Assembly: GCA_964646815.1 (NCBI GenBank)
Contig: CAZYFH010000001.1
Span: forward strand, 1-64,000
Direction of reading: 5' to 3'
From: CAZYFH01 sp964646815
Lineage (GTDB): Bacteria; Acidobacteriota; Vicinamibacteria; Vicinamibacterales; UBA8438
Length of the DNA: 64,000 nt
Part shown: positions 44,004-52,746 of the stretch, piece after piece
Position numbering within the stretch: the stretch's first letter is position 1
How the letters are laid out: each line of letters starts with the position of its first letter
The notes under the pieces: model-generated
What the model saw: the letters and a program-made list of their open reading frames with translations, nothing else
What the model was told of the DNA's origin: nothing
Database searches by the model: none
Program-made: the position numbers and the translations under genes

Positions 44004-45322
44004 GCGGTTAGTTCCGCGACCGTCTTCTTGACTGCGTCGTAGTCGTTCGGGAGCTCGATTGGACGGTTCGCGAAGCGGGGTGTGACGTCGGGCAACGCGC
44101 TGCGGTGGTAGCCGAGTTTGAAGTCGGTGAACTTCAGGCCGTTGGCGGTCGAGATGACGACCACGCGTTCTGTCGGCGTGATATCGCCCTGTGCAAGCAA
44201 CTTGATCAGGACGGCCAGCGCGACGCCAGTATGGGGGCAGTTGTACATCCCCGTGCGGTCCGCGCGCGCCGCCGCGTCGGCCAGTTCCGTTTCCGTCGCC
44301 TGCTCGACGATGCCGTCGTGCCGCTGGAGCGTGCGGATGGCCTTGTCGATCGAGATCGGGTTGCCGATCTGAATCGCCGACGCCTGGGTCGGGGTGGCGG
44401 TGATCGGCGCGAAGCGCCAGCGGTTGCGGAAGGCCAGATACAGCGGGTTGGCGGCCGCGGCTTGGGCGACGACGATCCGCGGGCGGTGCGCGATGACGCC
44501 GAGACTCGACATCATGTCGAACCCCGCGCCAAGCGCACTGACATTGCCGAGGTTACCGCCAGGAATGATGATGACATCGGGCACTTCCCAGTCGAACTGC
44601 TGCACGATTTCGACGGCAACTGTTTTCTGGCCCTCCAGACGCAAGCTATTCATCGAGTTCGCCAGGTAGACACCTTCCTCCGTGGCGAGGCGTTTCACGA
44701 CCGCCATGCAGCCGTCGAAATCGGTGTCAAGCGCGAGCACGGTGGCGCCGTTCGCAAGCGGCTGCACGAGCTGCGCCGTTGACACCTTCCCGCGCGGAAG
44801 GATAACGATGGCCGGAATGCCGCCGGCCGCAGCGTAGGCCGCGAGCGAAGCCGAGGTGTCACCCGTGGACGCGCATGCGACCGCGCGAATAGGGCGCCCC
44901 TCCTGCATCATTTGCCGGACCACTGAGACCAGCACCGTCATCCCGAGGTCCTTGAACGACCCAGTATGCGAGTTGCCGCACAGCTTCACCCAGAGGTCGC
45001 GGAGGCCGAGCTCCTGGCCCAGCCGTTCGGCCCAGAACAAGTTCGTGCCGCCCTCGTCCATCGAGACGATGTTGTCGTCGTGGACGGCGGGGCAGACCCA
45101 CTCCTTCTTGCCCCACACGGACGAGCCATACGGCCACGTCGTGCGCTTGTAGCGGTCGTCGAACAGGCGCATCCAGGCGACCGGCGAGCGGTCGCGGAGG
45201 GCATCGAGATCGTGTGAGACCTCGAGCAGATCGTCACACTGCGGGCATCGATAGAGCGGCTCGAGCAGGGAATGCTCCCCTTCACAGCCGGCAATGCAGC
45301 GAAGAAACGATCGATATGCCAT
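44000..45322 (-). CDS. thrC: Threonine synthase
   Basis: ThrC converts O-phospho-L-homoserine to threonine with PLP. The 440-residue protein starts MAYRSFLRCIAGCEGEH (ATG 45322) with a small zinc-like CxxC (CPQC). It has the PLP lysine in SHTGSFKDLGMTVLVS, ACASTGDTSASLAAYAAAGGI, LANSMNSLRLEGQKTVAVEI, IIPGGNLGNVSALGAG and ISTANGLKFTDFKLGYH. The frame is open 240 bp upstream, but no homology is seen there. It sits end to end with the ruined ilvA, whose product would have consumed threonine. A second threonine synthase lies at 48411-49586. Confidence 0.93.
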   Translation of the reverse strand: MAYRSFLRCIAGCEGEHSLLEPLYRCPQCDDLLEVSHDLDALRDRSPVAWMRLFDDRYKRTTWPYGSSVWGKKEWVCPAVHDDNIVSMDEGGTNLFWAERLGQELGLRDLWVKLCGNSHTGSFKDLGMTVLVSVVRQMMQEGRPIRAVACASTGDTSASLAAYAAAGGIPAIVILPRGKVSTAQLVQPLANGATVLALDTDFDGCMAVVKRLATEEGVYLANSMNSLRLEGQKTVAVEIVQQFDWEVPDVIIIPGGNLGNVSALGAGFDMMSSLGVIAHRPRIVVAQAAAANPLYLAFRNRWRFAPITATPTQASAIQIGNPISIDKAIRTLQRHDGIVEQATETELADAAARADRTGMYNCPHTGVALAVLIKLLAQGDITPTERVVVISTANGLKFTDFKLGYHRSALPDVTPRFANRPIELPNDYDAVKKTVAELTA

Positions 45323-45499
45323 GACAGTGACAAGCCCACTACATCGGACGTTCCGTACGCGACGAAACCAACACGACCGCGCTCTCTGATTAGTGTAACC
45401 GCACCAGCGATGCGCCGGCGGTGCGCTTCGGGGCACCACGCTATGATGGCTGAGCCTCACGATGCACGGACGACGACCGGGAAGGCCGGGAGGATGCGC

Positions 45500-45772
45500 A
45501 TGGATGACGTTCACGCAGAACTCGCCCGCTTGAAGGCCGAGAACGAGCGGCTGAAGAAGCAACAGGCCAGCCCGCTGCGCCTGAGAATCAGCGCGAAGGG
45601 CGCGCTCTCGGTTTACGGGCTCGGGCGGTTTCCCGTGACGCTCTATAAGGAGCAGTGGGCCCGGCTACTCGACGCCGTGGACGACATCCGTGCGTTCCTC
45701 GGGTACCACGATAGTGAGTTGAAGGGCAAAGGCGAAAAGACCGGGGCAGTCGACCAGGACAGAGCATCATGA
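45500..45772 (+). CDS. Small conserved coiled-coil protein of unknown function
   Basis: This 90-residue protein begins MDDVHAELARLKAENERLKK, a short leucine-zipper-like coiled coil, followed by RLRISAKGALSVYGLGRFPVTLYKEQW and LLDAVDDIRAFLGYHDSEL. I recall the GxSVYGLGRFPVTLYKEQW core from small proteins of diverse bacteria, but no function is known to me. GGGAGG lies just ahead of ATG 45494/45500. A copy of its first 20 codons is found at 46891-46950. The gene stands alone between thrC and a broken FMN reductase. Confidence 0.72.
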   Translation: MDDVHAELARLKAENERLKKQQASPLRLRISAKGALSVYGLGRFPVTLYKEQWARLLDAVDDIRAFLGYHDSELKGKGEKTGAVDQDRAS

Positions 45773-45805
45773 CGAATAGGGGAGCAGACCCCCGCTGCCT
45801 TCGTC

Positions 45806-46365
45806 ATGACGGCGGCATTAGACGCGTACGCGCGTCGCGACGTCCCGCGCGTCCTTGCGTTCGCTGGAAATACCCGCCGTGACTCGTTCGACAAGAGGCT
45901 CGTGCAAATCGCCACCGCAGGTGCCCACGAGGCCGGCGACGACGTCACGGACCTCGACCTTTGGGGCTACCGCTTACCGGTCTTCAACCAGGACGAGGAA
46001 GCGACCCGTGGAAACCAGATCGCGCGAAGACCCTCAAGGCGTTGCTGATCGATCAGGTCGACCTCCTTATCGCCGCGCCCGAATACAACAGCTCCATCAC
46101 CGGCGTCTTGAAGAACACTCTCGATTGGGTCTTGCGTTCCGATGCCGCTGGCGGCCTTCCAGGGAAAGGTCATCACCCTGATGAGCGCCTCGTCAGGGGC
46201 GTTGGGCGGACTCCGTGCCTCGCGTGCCTCCGGTCGATCTTCGGCAATCGCGGCTGCGTCGTGCTGTTGGACCAGGTGGCGGTACCGAGAGCCCACGGGG
46301 CATTCGGCGACGATTGCATCCTGGTCGATTCCCGTCAACACCAGGGGATTGTCGGTCACGGCTAG
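45806..46365 (+). pseudogene. NADPH-dependent FMN reductase family gene with several frameshifts
   Basis: The flavodoxin-like start is intact (RVLAFAGNTRRDSFDKRLV ... VTDLDLWGYRLPVFNQDEEA). The next frame carries KTLKALLIDQVDLLIAAPEYNSSITGVLKNTLDWV, including the FMN-contacting PEYNSS. A third carries LAAFQGKVITLMSASSGALGGL, and the second resumes with RSIFGNRGCVVLLDQVAVPRAHGAF. At least three single-base shifts (near 46015, 46150 and 46210) are needed to restore the protein. It lies between the small coiled-coil gene and its duplicated fragment. It may be real decay or sequence error. Confidence 0.78.
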
Positions 46366-46545
46366 ACGTTCGCGGCGGTGGCAGCCGAGCTCCGGTCGTC
46401 ATGAGGAGACACCCTTGCCTCCCGTTTAGGCACCCACGTTCCAAGCGCCTGAAGGGCCCGTGGGTTAGCCACCGGCGCGGCTATGGCAGAACCCGTCGAC
46501 TGTTGATATCGTCGAGACGACGATGCGGTGCCGAGAGGGAGTGAC

Positions 46546-46836
46546 GTGAGCGACGACGAAGCAGACGTCAAGGGGTTGTATCAAGAGGCTCACACCGTTC
46601 GGGGCGAGATCGAAGCGTTGTGGAATGAAGCGCAGGCCGCCGATGTGGCGGTGAGGGGTGCTGTATCCGCTGCTCTGACTGACGATCTCGCCGACAGCGA
46701 ACGTGAGTTCGCGGTCTCGTTTGGTCTCCAGAACGCGGAGAAGTGGCGCAAGCTAGCCGAACTCTCGCAACAACTTGGTGGCCTCATCGAGAACATCGAG
46801 CGAGCGAAGGAGAAGACGAGACGGTCGCGAAAGTAG
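46546..46836 (+). CDS. Hypothetical helical protein
   Basis: This 96-residue, strongly charged protein (VSDDEADVKGLYQEAHTVRG ... LQNAEKWRKLAELSQQLGGLIENIERAKEKTRRSRK) is predicted to be all helix and probably coiled-coil at the C terminus. GTG 46546 has GAGAGGGA about 6 nt upstream, which supports the start. It matches no family I recognise. It lies inside a region of broken and duplicated genes, so it could be accessory. Confidence 0.5.
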   Translation: MSDDEADVKGLYQEAHTVRGEIEALWNEAQAADVAVRGAVSAALTDDLADSEREFAVSFGLQNAEKWRKLAELSQQLGGLIENIERAKEKTRRSRK

Positions 46837-46890
46837 CAGGAGGGCGGCACGACCGTGGCGGTGGGACGACAATGGAAGGGTGCCTTCACC

Positions 46891-46950
46891 ATGGATCACG
46901 TTCACGCAGAACTCGCTTGGCCGAACGCCGAGAACGAGCGATTGAAGAAT
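46891..46950 (+). pseudogene. Duplicated 5' fragment of the 45500 small gene
   Basis: Sixty bases here match 45500-45559 at roughly 50 positions (MDHVHAELAWPNAENERLKN versus MDDVHAELARLKAENERLKK). Similarity stops abruptly after about 20 codons, before the SVYGLGRFPVTLYKEQW core. A frame continues to 47106 but runs into tRNA-Ala, so it is a non-functional remnant. The two copies form direct repeats 1391 bp apart. Confidence 0.7.
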
Positions 46951-47036
46951 CCAGATCTACTTGTGTCGGCCGTCGCGGGTGAGCAGGGCAGAGGTCTGAG
47001 GAGGCAGCTAACAGCGGATGGCGGTCGGGGTAGGGA

Positions 47037-47112
47037 TGGTGGACCGCATGGGATTCGAACCCACGACCTCCGCGTTGCGAACGCGGCGCTCTCCCAACTG
47101 AGCTAGCGGCCC
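47037..47112 (-). tRNA. tRNA-Ala (anticodon CGC)
   Basis: The minus strand folds as a cloverleaf: acceptor GGGCCGC paired with GCGGTCC (one G-U), D arm GCTCAGTTGGGAGAGC, anticodon stem CCGCG/CGCGG with loop TTCGCAA (anticodon CGC, codon GCG), and T arm GTGGG-TTCGAAT-CCCAT. The 3' CCA is encoded (47037-47039). A possible -10 box TAGAAT lies about 46 nt upstream (plus-strand ATTCTA, 47159-47164) without a good -35. Confidence 0.97.
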
Positions 47113-47202
47113 GTCGGACGATGCGTGGTCAGCGCTTCCACGCTCACGCCAGTCCAGGATTCTACACTACCGCTTCGCGCCGGTCGTCACGACACCGACC
47201 GC

Positions 47203-47208
47203 TATACT
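47203..47208 (+). promoter_or_regulatory. -10 box immediately before pfkA
   Basis: TATACT (5 of 6 to consensus) ends 8 nt before the pfkA ATG, so transcription would begin only one to three bases before the start codon. There is no Shine-Dalgarno sequence. No convincing -35 is seen at 16-18 nt spacing. Confidence 0.4.
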
Positions 47209-47216
47209 GGTCGCCC

Positions 47217-48311
47217 ATGAACGATGACGCGCGCTTCCCGCGCCGGATCGGGCTCCTCACGGGCGGCGGCGATGCGCCCGGGCTCAACGCGGTCATCCGC
47301 GCGGTGGTCAAGTCTGCCGCGAACACCGCCTGCGAGTGCGTCGGTCTGGAGAACGGCTTCGACGGTCTCCTCGGCCACGGTCTTCGGCGGACACTCGGCG
47401 CGGACGACGTGACCGGCATCATCCGGGTTGGCGGTACCATCCTTGGCACGACCAATCGCGGCAACCCATTAGCCAATTCGACTGAACCCGTCGACGGCCC
47501 GCACGACTACTCCGAGCAATGCATGCGGACGTTCCGGGAGCTGGACCTGGACGGGTTGGTGGTGATCGGCGGCGATGGCACGCTGGCGATCGCCCACGAA
47601 TTCCACACGATGGGGATGCCGCTCGTCGGCGTCCCGAAGACGATTGACAACGACATCATCGAGACCAACAGCACGTTCGGGTTCGATACCGCGGTGAGTT
47701 TTGCGACCGAGGCCATCGACCGGTTGCACACCACGGCGGAGGCGCATTCACGGGTCATGGTGGTAGAGGTGATGGGCCGGCACGCAGGGTGGATTGCGCT
47801 GCATGCGGGGGTGGCCGGTGGCGCGGATGTCGTGCTGATACCGGAGGTCTCGTTCGACTTCGTCCGAGTCGCGCAGGCGATCGAGAGACGCGAGGAGCTG
47901 GGCGCACGATTCAGTATCGTGGTGGCGGCGGAGGGCGCGGTGCCGGCCGGCGGCACCACCTATGTGCTCGAGGCAGGAAATGGCGTGCGTCCCGACCGCC
48001 TGGGTGGGATCGGCGCGGCGGTCGCGACCAAGCTCGCGCGGCTGACCGGGAAGGAGACCCGGGCGGTCGTGCTCGGCCATCTTCAGCGCGGTGGTGCGCC
48101 AACGAGCTTCGATCGGGTCCTGGCGTCTCGCTTTGGCGGCAAAGCGTTCGAGCTGATTCAGCGCCGCGAGTTCGGGGTCATGGTGGCCAACTGCCCGCCG
48201 AATCTCGTGTCGGTTCCGCTCGCGGACATCGTGGGACGGACCAAGCATGTCCCGCTTGACCTCGACCTCGTGTTGACAGCGCGAACGCTGGGTATCTCGT
48301 TTGGGGACTAG
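47217..48311 (+). CDS. pfkA: ATP-dependent 6-phosphofructokinase (group III type)
   Basis: This enzyme phosphorylates fructose-6-phosphate at the committed step of glycolysis. The 364-residue protein has RIGLLTGGGDAPGLNAVIRA, GGTILGTTNRGNP, VVIGGDGTLAIA, GVPKTIDNDI, EVMGRHAGWIALHAGVAGGAD and VLGHLQRGGAPTSFDR. The Gly of GGDG (residue about 121) points to ATP, since PPi enzymes have Asp there. The Lys of PKTIDND is shared with PPi enzymes. This Gly/Lys combination is the group III pattern. ATG 47217 is chosen; it has a -10 box but no ribosome site upstream, suggesting a leaderless message. Confidence 0.94.
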   Translation: MNDDARFPRRIGLLTGGGDAPGLNAVIRAVVKSAANTACECVGLENGFDGLLGHGLRRTLGADDVTGIIRVGGTILGTTNRGNPLANSTEPVDGPHDYSEQCMRTFRELDLDGLVVIGGDGTLAIAHEFHTMGMPLVGVPKTIDNDIIETNSTFGFDTAVSFATEAIDRLHTTAEAHSRVMVVEVMGRHAGWIALHAGVAGGADVVLIPEVSFDFVRVAQAIERREELGARFSIVVAAEGAVPAGGTTYVLEAGNGVRPDRLGGIGAAVATKLARLTGKETRAVVLGHLQRGGAPTSFDRVLASRFGGKAFELIQRREFGVMVANCPPNLVSVPLADIVGRTKHVPLDLDLVLTARTLGISFGD

Positions 48312-48386
48312 ATGGTGTTCGGGAGTTCTGGAGTCCGAGAACTACCGGAAGCTGCAACCGTTGACGCTGAAGGTCTCCGGGAGAAG

Positions 48387-48411
48387 AACCCGGGACCCGG
48401 AGGCGCGGGTT
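48387..48411 (-). terminator. Weak hairpin between convergent pfkA and threonine synthase genes
   Basis: AACCCG (48387-48392) and CGGGTT (48406-48411) can pair across a 13-nt GC-rich loop in the 99-bp convergent spacer, just past the stop of the minus-strand gene. No long T-run follows on either strand, so it is a marginal candidate. Confidence 0.25.
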
Positions 48412-49586
48412 TAATCCTCCAGCAGGTCGAGGTACTTGAGGGCGCCGCCGGTATTAAAAAGCACAACCGACGCCGCCGGCTCTATGATCCCTCGATCGAC
48501 CAGCCGTCGTAGCGCGGCCAACGTTGCGCCACCCTCCGGAGCAGCGCTGACGCCCTCGGCTCGGCCCAGTTCTCGCATCCCCGCGATCATGGCCGCATCA
48601 CTTACCGCGAGAGCCGTGCCGCCGCTCTCGCGGAGCGCCCGGAGGACCAGAAAGTCACCGATCGCGTGCGGCACCCGTAGCCCGTCGGCGGCCGTGTGTG
48701 CGTCCTCCCACGGGTGGGCGCGATCGGCTCCGGTTTCGAACGCCCGCACGATGGGGGCACACCCGTCGGCCTGGACGCTCACCATTCGCGGGCGACGCGT
48801 CCCCCGCGGCATCCATCCCATCTGCTCGAGCTCGTCGCACGCCTTCCACATCCCGACAATGCCGGTCCCTCCGCCAGTGGGGTAGATCATCCAGTCCGGC
48901 CACTTCCAGCCGAGCTGTTCCGCGACCTCATAGGCCATCGTCTTCTTTCCCTCGACCCGATACGGCTCCTTCAAGGTGGAGACGTCATACCAGTGCCCGG
49001 CGGCACCGGCCTCCGCAGCGGCGCGACCCGCGTCCGTGATCAGGCCGTCGACGAGCGTGACCTCGGCCCCGTAGAGCTCGCACTCGCGTATGAACGGGCG
49101 CTTTACGTCGCGCGGCATGAACACCTTGGCGGCAAGCCCCGCGTGCGCCGCGTACGCCGCGAGCGCGTCGCCGGCGTTCCCGGCCGACGGGACGGATAGC
49201 GTCGTTGCGCCGAGCCGGCGCGCGCAGGTGACCGCCACTGAAAGCCCACGTGCCTTGAACGAGTTGGTCGGATTTGGTGACTCGTCCTTCACGTAGACGC
49301 ACGCGAGGCCGAGCGTGGCTTCGAGGCGGCGGGCGCGCAGGAGCGGGGTGAATCCTTCGCCGAGACTGACCGGCCCCTCGCCGACTGGCGGCAGCGCTTC
49401 GCGATACCGCCACAGCGTCGCGGGACGACCGGCGATCGAGTCCCGGGGCCAAGTCTTGGCGAGTGCCGCCAAATCGTAGCGCGCGAGGAGTGGCGCGCCG
49501 CAGGAGCAGAGGTGTTGGATCGTCGACGCATCCAGGGGCGCTGCACCGCACGGCACCGCGCACTCGAGATGAGTCAGGACAGACAT
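48411..49586 (-). CDS. Threonine synthase paralogue
   Basis: This 391-residue PLP fold-type II protein starts MSVLTHLECAVPCGA (ATG 49586). Its N-terminal cysteine pairs (LECAVPCG, LCSCGAPL) resemble a zinc ribbon. It has VYVKDESPNPTNSFKARGLSVAV with the PLP lysine, SVPSAGNAGDALAAYAAHAGL, VEGKKTMAYEVAEQLGW, IYPTGGGTGIVGMWKA and VVLFNTGGALKYLDLL. This form is usually called threonine synthase, but related cysteate and other beta-replacing enzymes share the fold. It differs clearly from thrC at 44000-45322. A family A repeat lies 29 bp upstream. Confidence 0.86.
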   Translation of the reverse strand: MSVLTHLECAVPCGAAPLDASTIQHLCSCGAPLLARYDLAALAKTWPRDSIAGRPATLWRYREALPPVGEGPVSLGEGFTPLLRARRLEATLGLACVYVKDESPNPTNSFKARGLSVAVTCARRLGATTLSVPSAGNAGDALAAYAAHAGLAAKVFMPRDVKRPFIRECELYGAEVTLVDGLITDAGRAAAEAGAAGHWYDVSTLKEPYRVEGKKTMAYEVAEQLGWKWPDWMIYPTGGGTGIVGMWKACDELEQMGWMPRGTRRPRMVSVQADGCAPIVRAFETGADRAHPWEDAHTAADGLRVPHAIGDFLVLRALRESGGTALAVSDAAMIAGMRELGRAEGVSAAPEGGATLAALRRLVDRGIIEPAASVVLFNTGGALKYLDLLED

Positions 49587-49614
49587 GTCGATGCCATCGG
49601 CACGACCTAGGAGC

Positions 49615-49836
49615 CCGTGGCGAAAATCACGCGTCGCACCGAGACCCCTAGCACTCGAAGCCGCGCTCGGCGAGGACAAGGTGCGACGAGGGAGAACACG
49701 GCGAGTATTTAACCCGCTGGCACGTGGTCCAGCGCTGGCCATTGCGGGACACATCGCCTTTCAACGGGCCCAGGGCGTCCCGAGCTTGTCGAGGGGCTTC
49801 GGTCGAATGCAGCGCGACTCTCACCACGGGCTCCTA
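49615..49836 (+). repeat. Dispersed intergenic repeat, family A, copy 2
   Basis: This second copy of the repeat at 12556-12787 has the same block order and orientation (identical blocks at 49630-49648 and 49683-49696, near-identical tail at 49800-49836). It fills most of the 304-bp spacer between the threonine synthase paralogue and frr. Nothing else was seen in that spacer. Confidence 0.72.
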
Positions 49837-49890
49837 TCGCACGACAAGACGCGGCAGACGTCGGTCGGTCCGCCGCGGCCGGATGGTGGA

Positions 49891-50466
49891 TTACCGATTT
49901 AGCAAGTCGTCGTCCTTGGCCTTCTGGAGGTCATCAATCTTCCGCACGTGGACGTCGGTCACGGTCTGGATATCCTCAAGCGCGCGGCGCTCCACGTCCT
50001 CGGAGAGTTCGTGCTTCTTGAGGAGCCTCTTAAGGGCGTCGTTCGCGTCGCGCCGCGCCTGGCGAACGCCGCTTCGGCCTTCTTCGGCCAGCTTGTGCAC
50101 CAGACGCGACAGCTCCTTCCGCCGTTCGTCGGTCAGTGTCGGTATCGGGATCCGGATGATCTTGCCGTCATTACTGGGGTTCAAGCCGAGGTTGGCGCTC
50201 TGAATGCCACGCTCGATGGCCGCGAGCTGCCCGGGGTCGAAGGGTGTGGCGACGATCAAGGCGGGTTCCGGCACGGCGAGGCTGGCGACCTGGTTCAGCG
50301 GAAGCCGCGATCCGTAGGCGTCCACCTGCACCGAATCGAGGATTGCGACCGAGGCACGTCCGGTACGGACACCCGCAAGATCTCGTCGCACGTGCTCGAC
50401 GACGCCGTCCATCCGCTGCTGCGCCTCGGCATGGACCGATTTTGGATCGGTAATGGTCATCGACAT
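49891..50466 (-). CDS. frr: Ribosome recycling factor
   Basis: RRF splits post-termination ribosomes with EF-G. The 191-residue protein has MDGVVEHVRRDLAGVRTGRASVAILDSVQVDAYGSRLPLNQVAS, NLGLNPSNDGKIIRIPIPTLTDERRKEL and ARRDANDALKRLLKKHELSEDV, all typical. The start may be ATG 50466 or 50460. It is the last gene of the minus-strand unit rplM-rpsI-rpsB-tsf-pyrH-frr, 21 bp after pyrH. Confidence 0.97.
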   Translation of the reverse strand: MSMTITDPKSVHAEAQQRMDGVVEHVRRDLAGVRTGRASVAILDSVQVDAYGSRLPLNQVASLAVPEPALIVATPFDPGQLAAIERGIQSANLGLNPSNDGKIIRIPIPTLTDERRKELSRLVHKLAEEGRSGVRQARRDANDALKRLLKKHELSEDVERRALEDIQTVTDVHVRKIDDLQKAKDDDLLNR

Positions 50467-50487
50467 CCCTCGGCGCGTCGTCGTGAA

Positions 50488-51204
50488 TCAGGCGGAGACG
50501 ACGGATCCGATCTGCTCCCCGCAGACCGCGCGGCGGATGTTGCCTTCCGTCCGCAAGTTGAAGACGACAATCGGCATGGCGTTGTCCATACAGAGCGAAA
50601 TAGCCGTGGCATCCATCACCTTCAGTCCCTGTTCGAGCACTTGGAGGTGGGTAAGCTTGTCGAGACGCGTCGCGGTTGGATCGGTGACCGGGTCCGAGGT
50701 GAACACGCCATCTACCTTGGTGCCCTTGAGCAGGACGTCGGCGCGAATCTCCATCGCACGAAGCGCGGCCGCGGTGTCGGTGGTGAAATAGGGATTGCCC
50801 GTGCCGGCGGCAAAGACCACCACTCGACCCTTCTCCAGGTGTCGCAGCGCACGCCGACGGATGAACGGCTCCGCAACCTCGCGCATCTCGATGGCGGTGA
50901 CGACGCGCGTCGTGGCGCCCTGCCGCTCCAGTGCGTCCGACAGCGCGAGCGCGTTCATGACCGTTGCCAGCATGCCCATGTAGTCGGCGGTGGCCCTATC
51001 CATGCCGCGTTCGGTGGCCGCCACGCCGCGGAAGATGTTGCCGCCGCCAATCACGATGGCGATCTCGACGCCCATGGCGCGGATGTCGGCGATTTCCTGC
51101 GCAAGGGCGTCCGCGACATCGAAATCAATCCCGAGCGACTCGCCCCCGATCAGCGCTTCGCCAGACAGCTTGAGGAGGACACGACGATACACGGGTGTGG
51201 TCAC
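50488..51204 (-). CDS. pyrH: UMP kinase
   Basis: PyrH makes UDP from UMP. The 238-residue amino-acid-kinase-fold protein has VLLKLSGEALIGGESLGID, IAIVIGGGNIFRGVAATERGMDRATADYMGMLATVMNALAL, VVFAAGTGNPYFTTDTAAALRA, VLLKGTKVDGVFTSDP and MDATAISLCMDNAMPIVVFNL. The start is GTG 51204. It lies 53 bp after tsf and before frr, the conserved bacterial order rpsB-tsf-pyrH-frr. Confidence 0.97.
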   Translation of the reverse strand: MTTPVYRRVLLKLSGEALIGGESLGIDFDVADALAQEIADIRAMGVEIAIVIGGGNIFRGVAATERGMDRATADYMGMLATVMNALALSDALERQGATTRVVTAIEMREVAEPFIRRRALRHLEKGRVVVFAAGTGNPYFTTDTAAALRAMEIRADVLLKGTKVDGVFTSDPVTDPTATRLDKLTHLQVLEQGLKVMDATAISLCMDNAMPIVVFNLRTEGNIRRAVCGEQIGSVVSA

Positions 51205-51257
51205 CGCGGGGGATTATAGATCAGCGACCGGTGCGCGCCGGCGCCGTCCTCGTGCTG

Positions 51258-51857
51258 CTAGGCGTGCTCGCCGACCTTGAATCTTGCGAAACGCGCAATC
51301 GTGATGTTCTCGCCGAGCTTGGCAACGGCGGCGCTGACCATCGATCCGATCGTTGTCTTGGGGTCTCGAATCGACGGCTGGTCAAGCAGGACCACCTGCT
51401 CAAAGTAGCTGTTGAGCTTGCCTTCGACGATCTTGTCGACGACCGGCGGCGGTTTGTTCGAGTCCTCGAACTGCTTGCGGTAAATGGCTCGTTCGCGGTC
51501 GAGATCCGTCTGCGGGACTTCCTCGCGCCGCACACAGCTCGGGTCGGCGGCGGCGATGTGCATTGCGATCTCCTTGACCAGCGTCTGGAAATCATCCGTA
51601 CGTGCCACGAAGTCTGACTCGCAGTTGATCTCGACGAGCACACCGACCTGACCACCCTGGTGAATGTAGTGGCCAATGAGCCCTTGGGACGTCGTCCGAC
51701 CGGAGCGCTTTTCCGCTTTTGCCAGGCCGCGTGTACGGAGGATGGTCACGGCCTTTTCAAGGTTTCCGTCGGACTCCGTGAGGGCCGATTTGCAATCCAT
51801 GAAACCGGCGCCAGTCTTCTCGCGGAGGGCTTTGACCTCGGTTGCGCTGATTGGCAT
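51258..51857 (-). CDS. tsf: Elongation factor Ts
   Basis: EF-Ts exchanges GDP on EF-Tu. The 199-residue protein begins MPISATEVKALREKTGAGFMDCKSALTESDGNLEKAV (UBA-like domain with the TGAGxMDCKxAL motif) and has GVLVEINCESDFVARTDDFQTLVKEIAMHIAA. It is of the short form (about 200 residues) with a single compact core domain, as in many non-enteric bacteria. It follows rpsB by 57 bp. Confidence 0.97.
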   Translation of the reverse strand: MPISATEVKALREKTGAGFMDCKSALTESDGNLEKAVTILRTRGLAKAEKRSGRTTSQGLIGHYIHQGGQVGVLVEINCESDFVARTDDFQTLVKEIAMHIAAADPSCVRREEVPQTDLDRERAIYRKQFEDSNKPPPVVDKIVEGKLNSYFEQVVLLDQPSIRDPKTTIGSMVSAAVAKLGENITIARFARFKVGEHA

Positions 51858-51914
51858 GTCGTGGACTTGGTCCGCAATGTCGTTGTTGTTCGGCTTGGGG
51901 AGGCGGAGGCGTGG

Positions 51915-52682
<768 letters not shown>

Positions 52683-52685
52683 GCT

Positions 52686-52691
52686 TCCTCC
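52686..52691 (-). promoter_or_regulatory. Ribosome binding site that favours the rpsB TTG start
   Basis: GGAGGA on the minus strand ends 3 nt before TTG 52682 (4 nt from the GGAGG core). The spacing is short but far better than the 18 nt to the alternative ATG. Confidence 0.5.
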
Positions 52692-52746
52692 ATGACCATC
52701 ATGGCCGTCGTGGGGTCACGCACCTTGGCGCCGCCGGGGCGGGCGG

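Noticed and set aside
47113..47216. Integration site (att) at the tRNA-Ala 3' end
   Set aside because: No duplicated tRNA 3' segment or integrase was seen in the window.
49948..51219. 423-codon open frame antisense to frr and pyrH
   Set aside because: It runs through two strongly conserved genes, and its translation has no family match.
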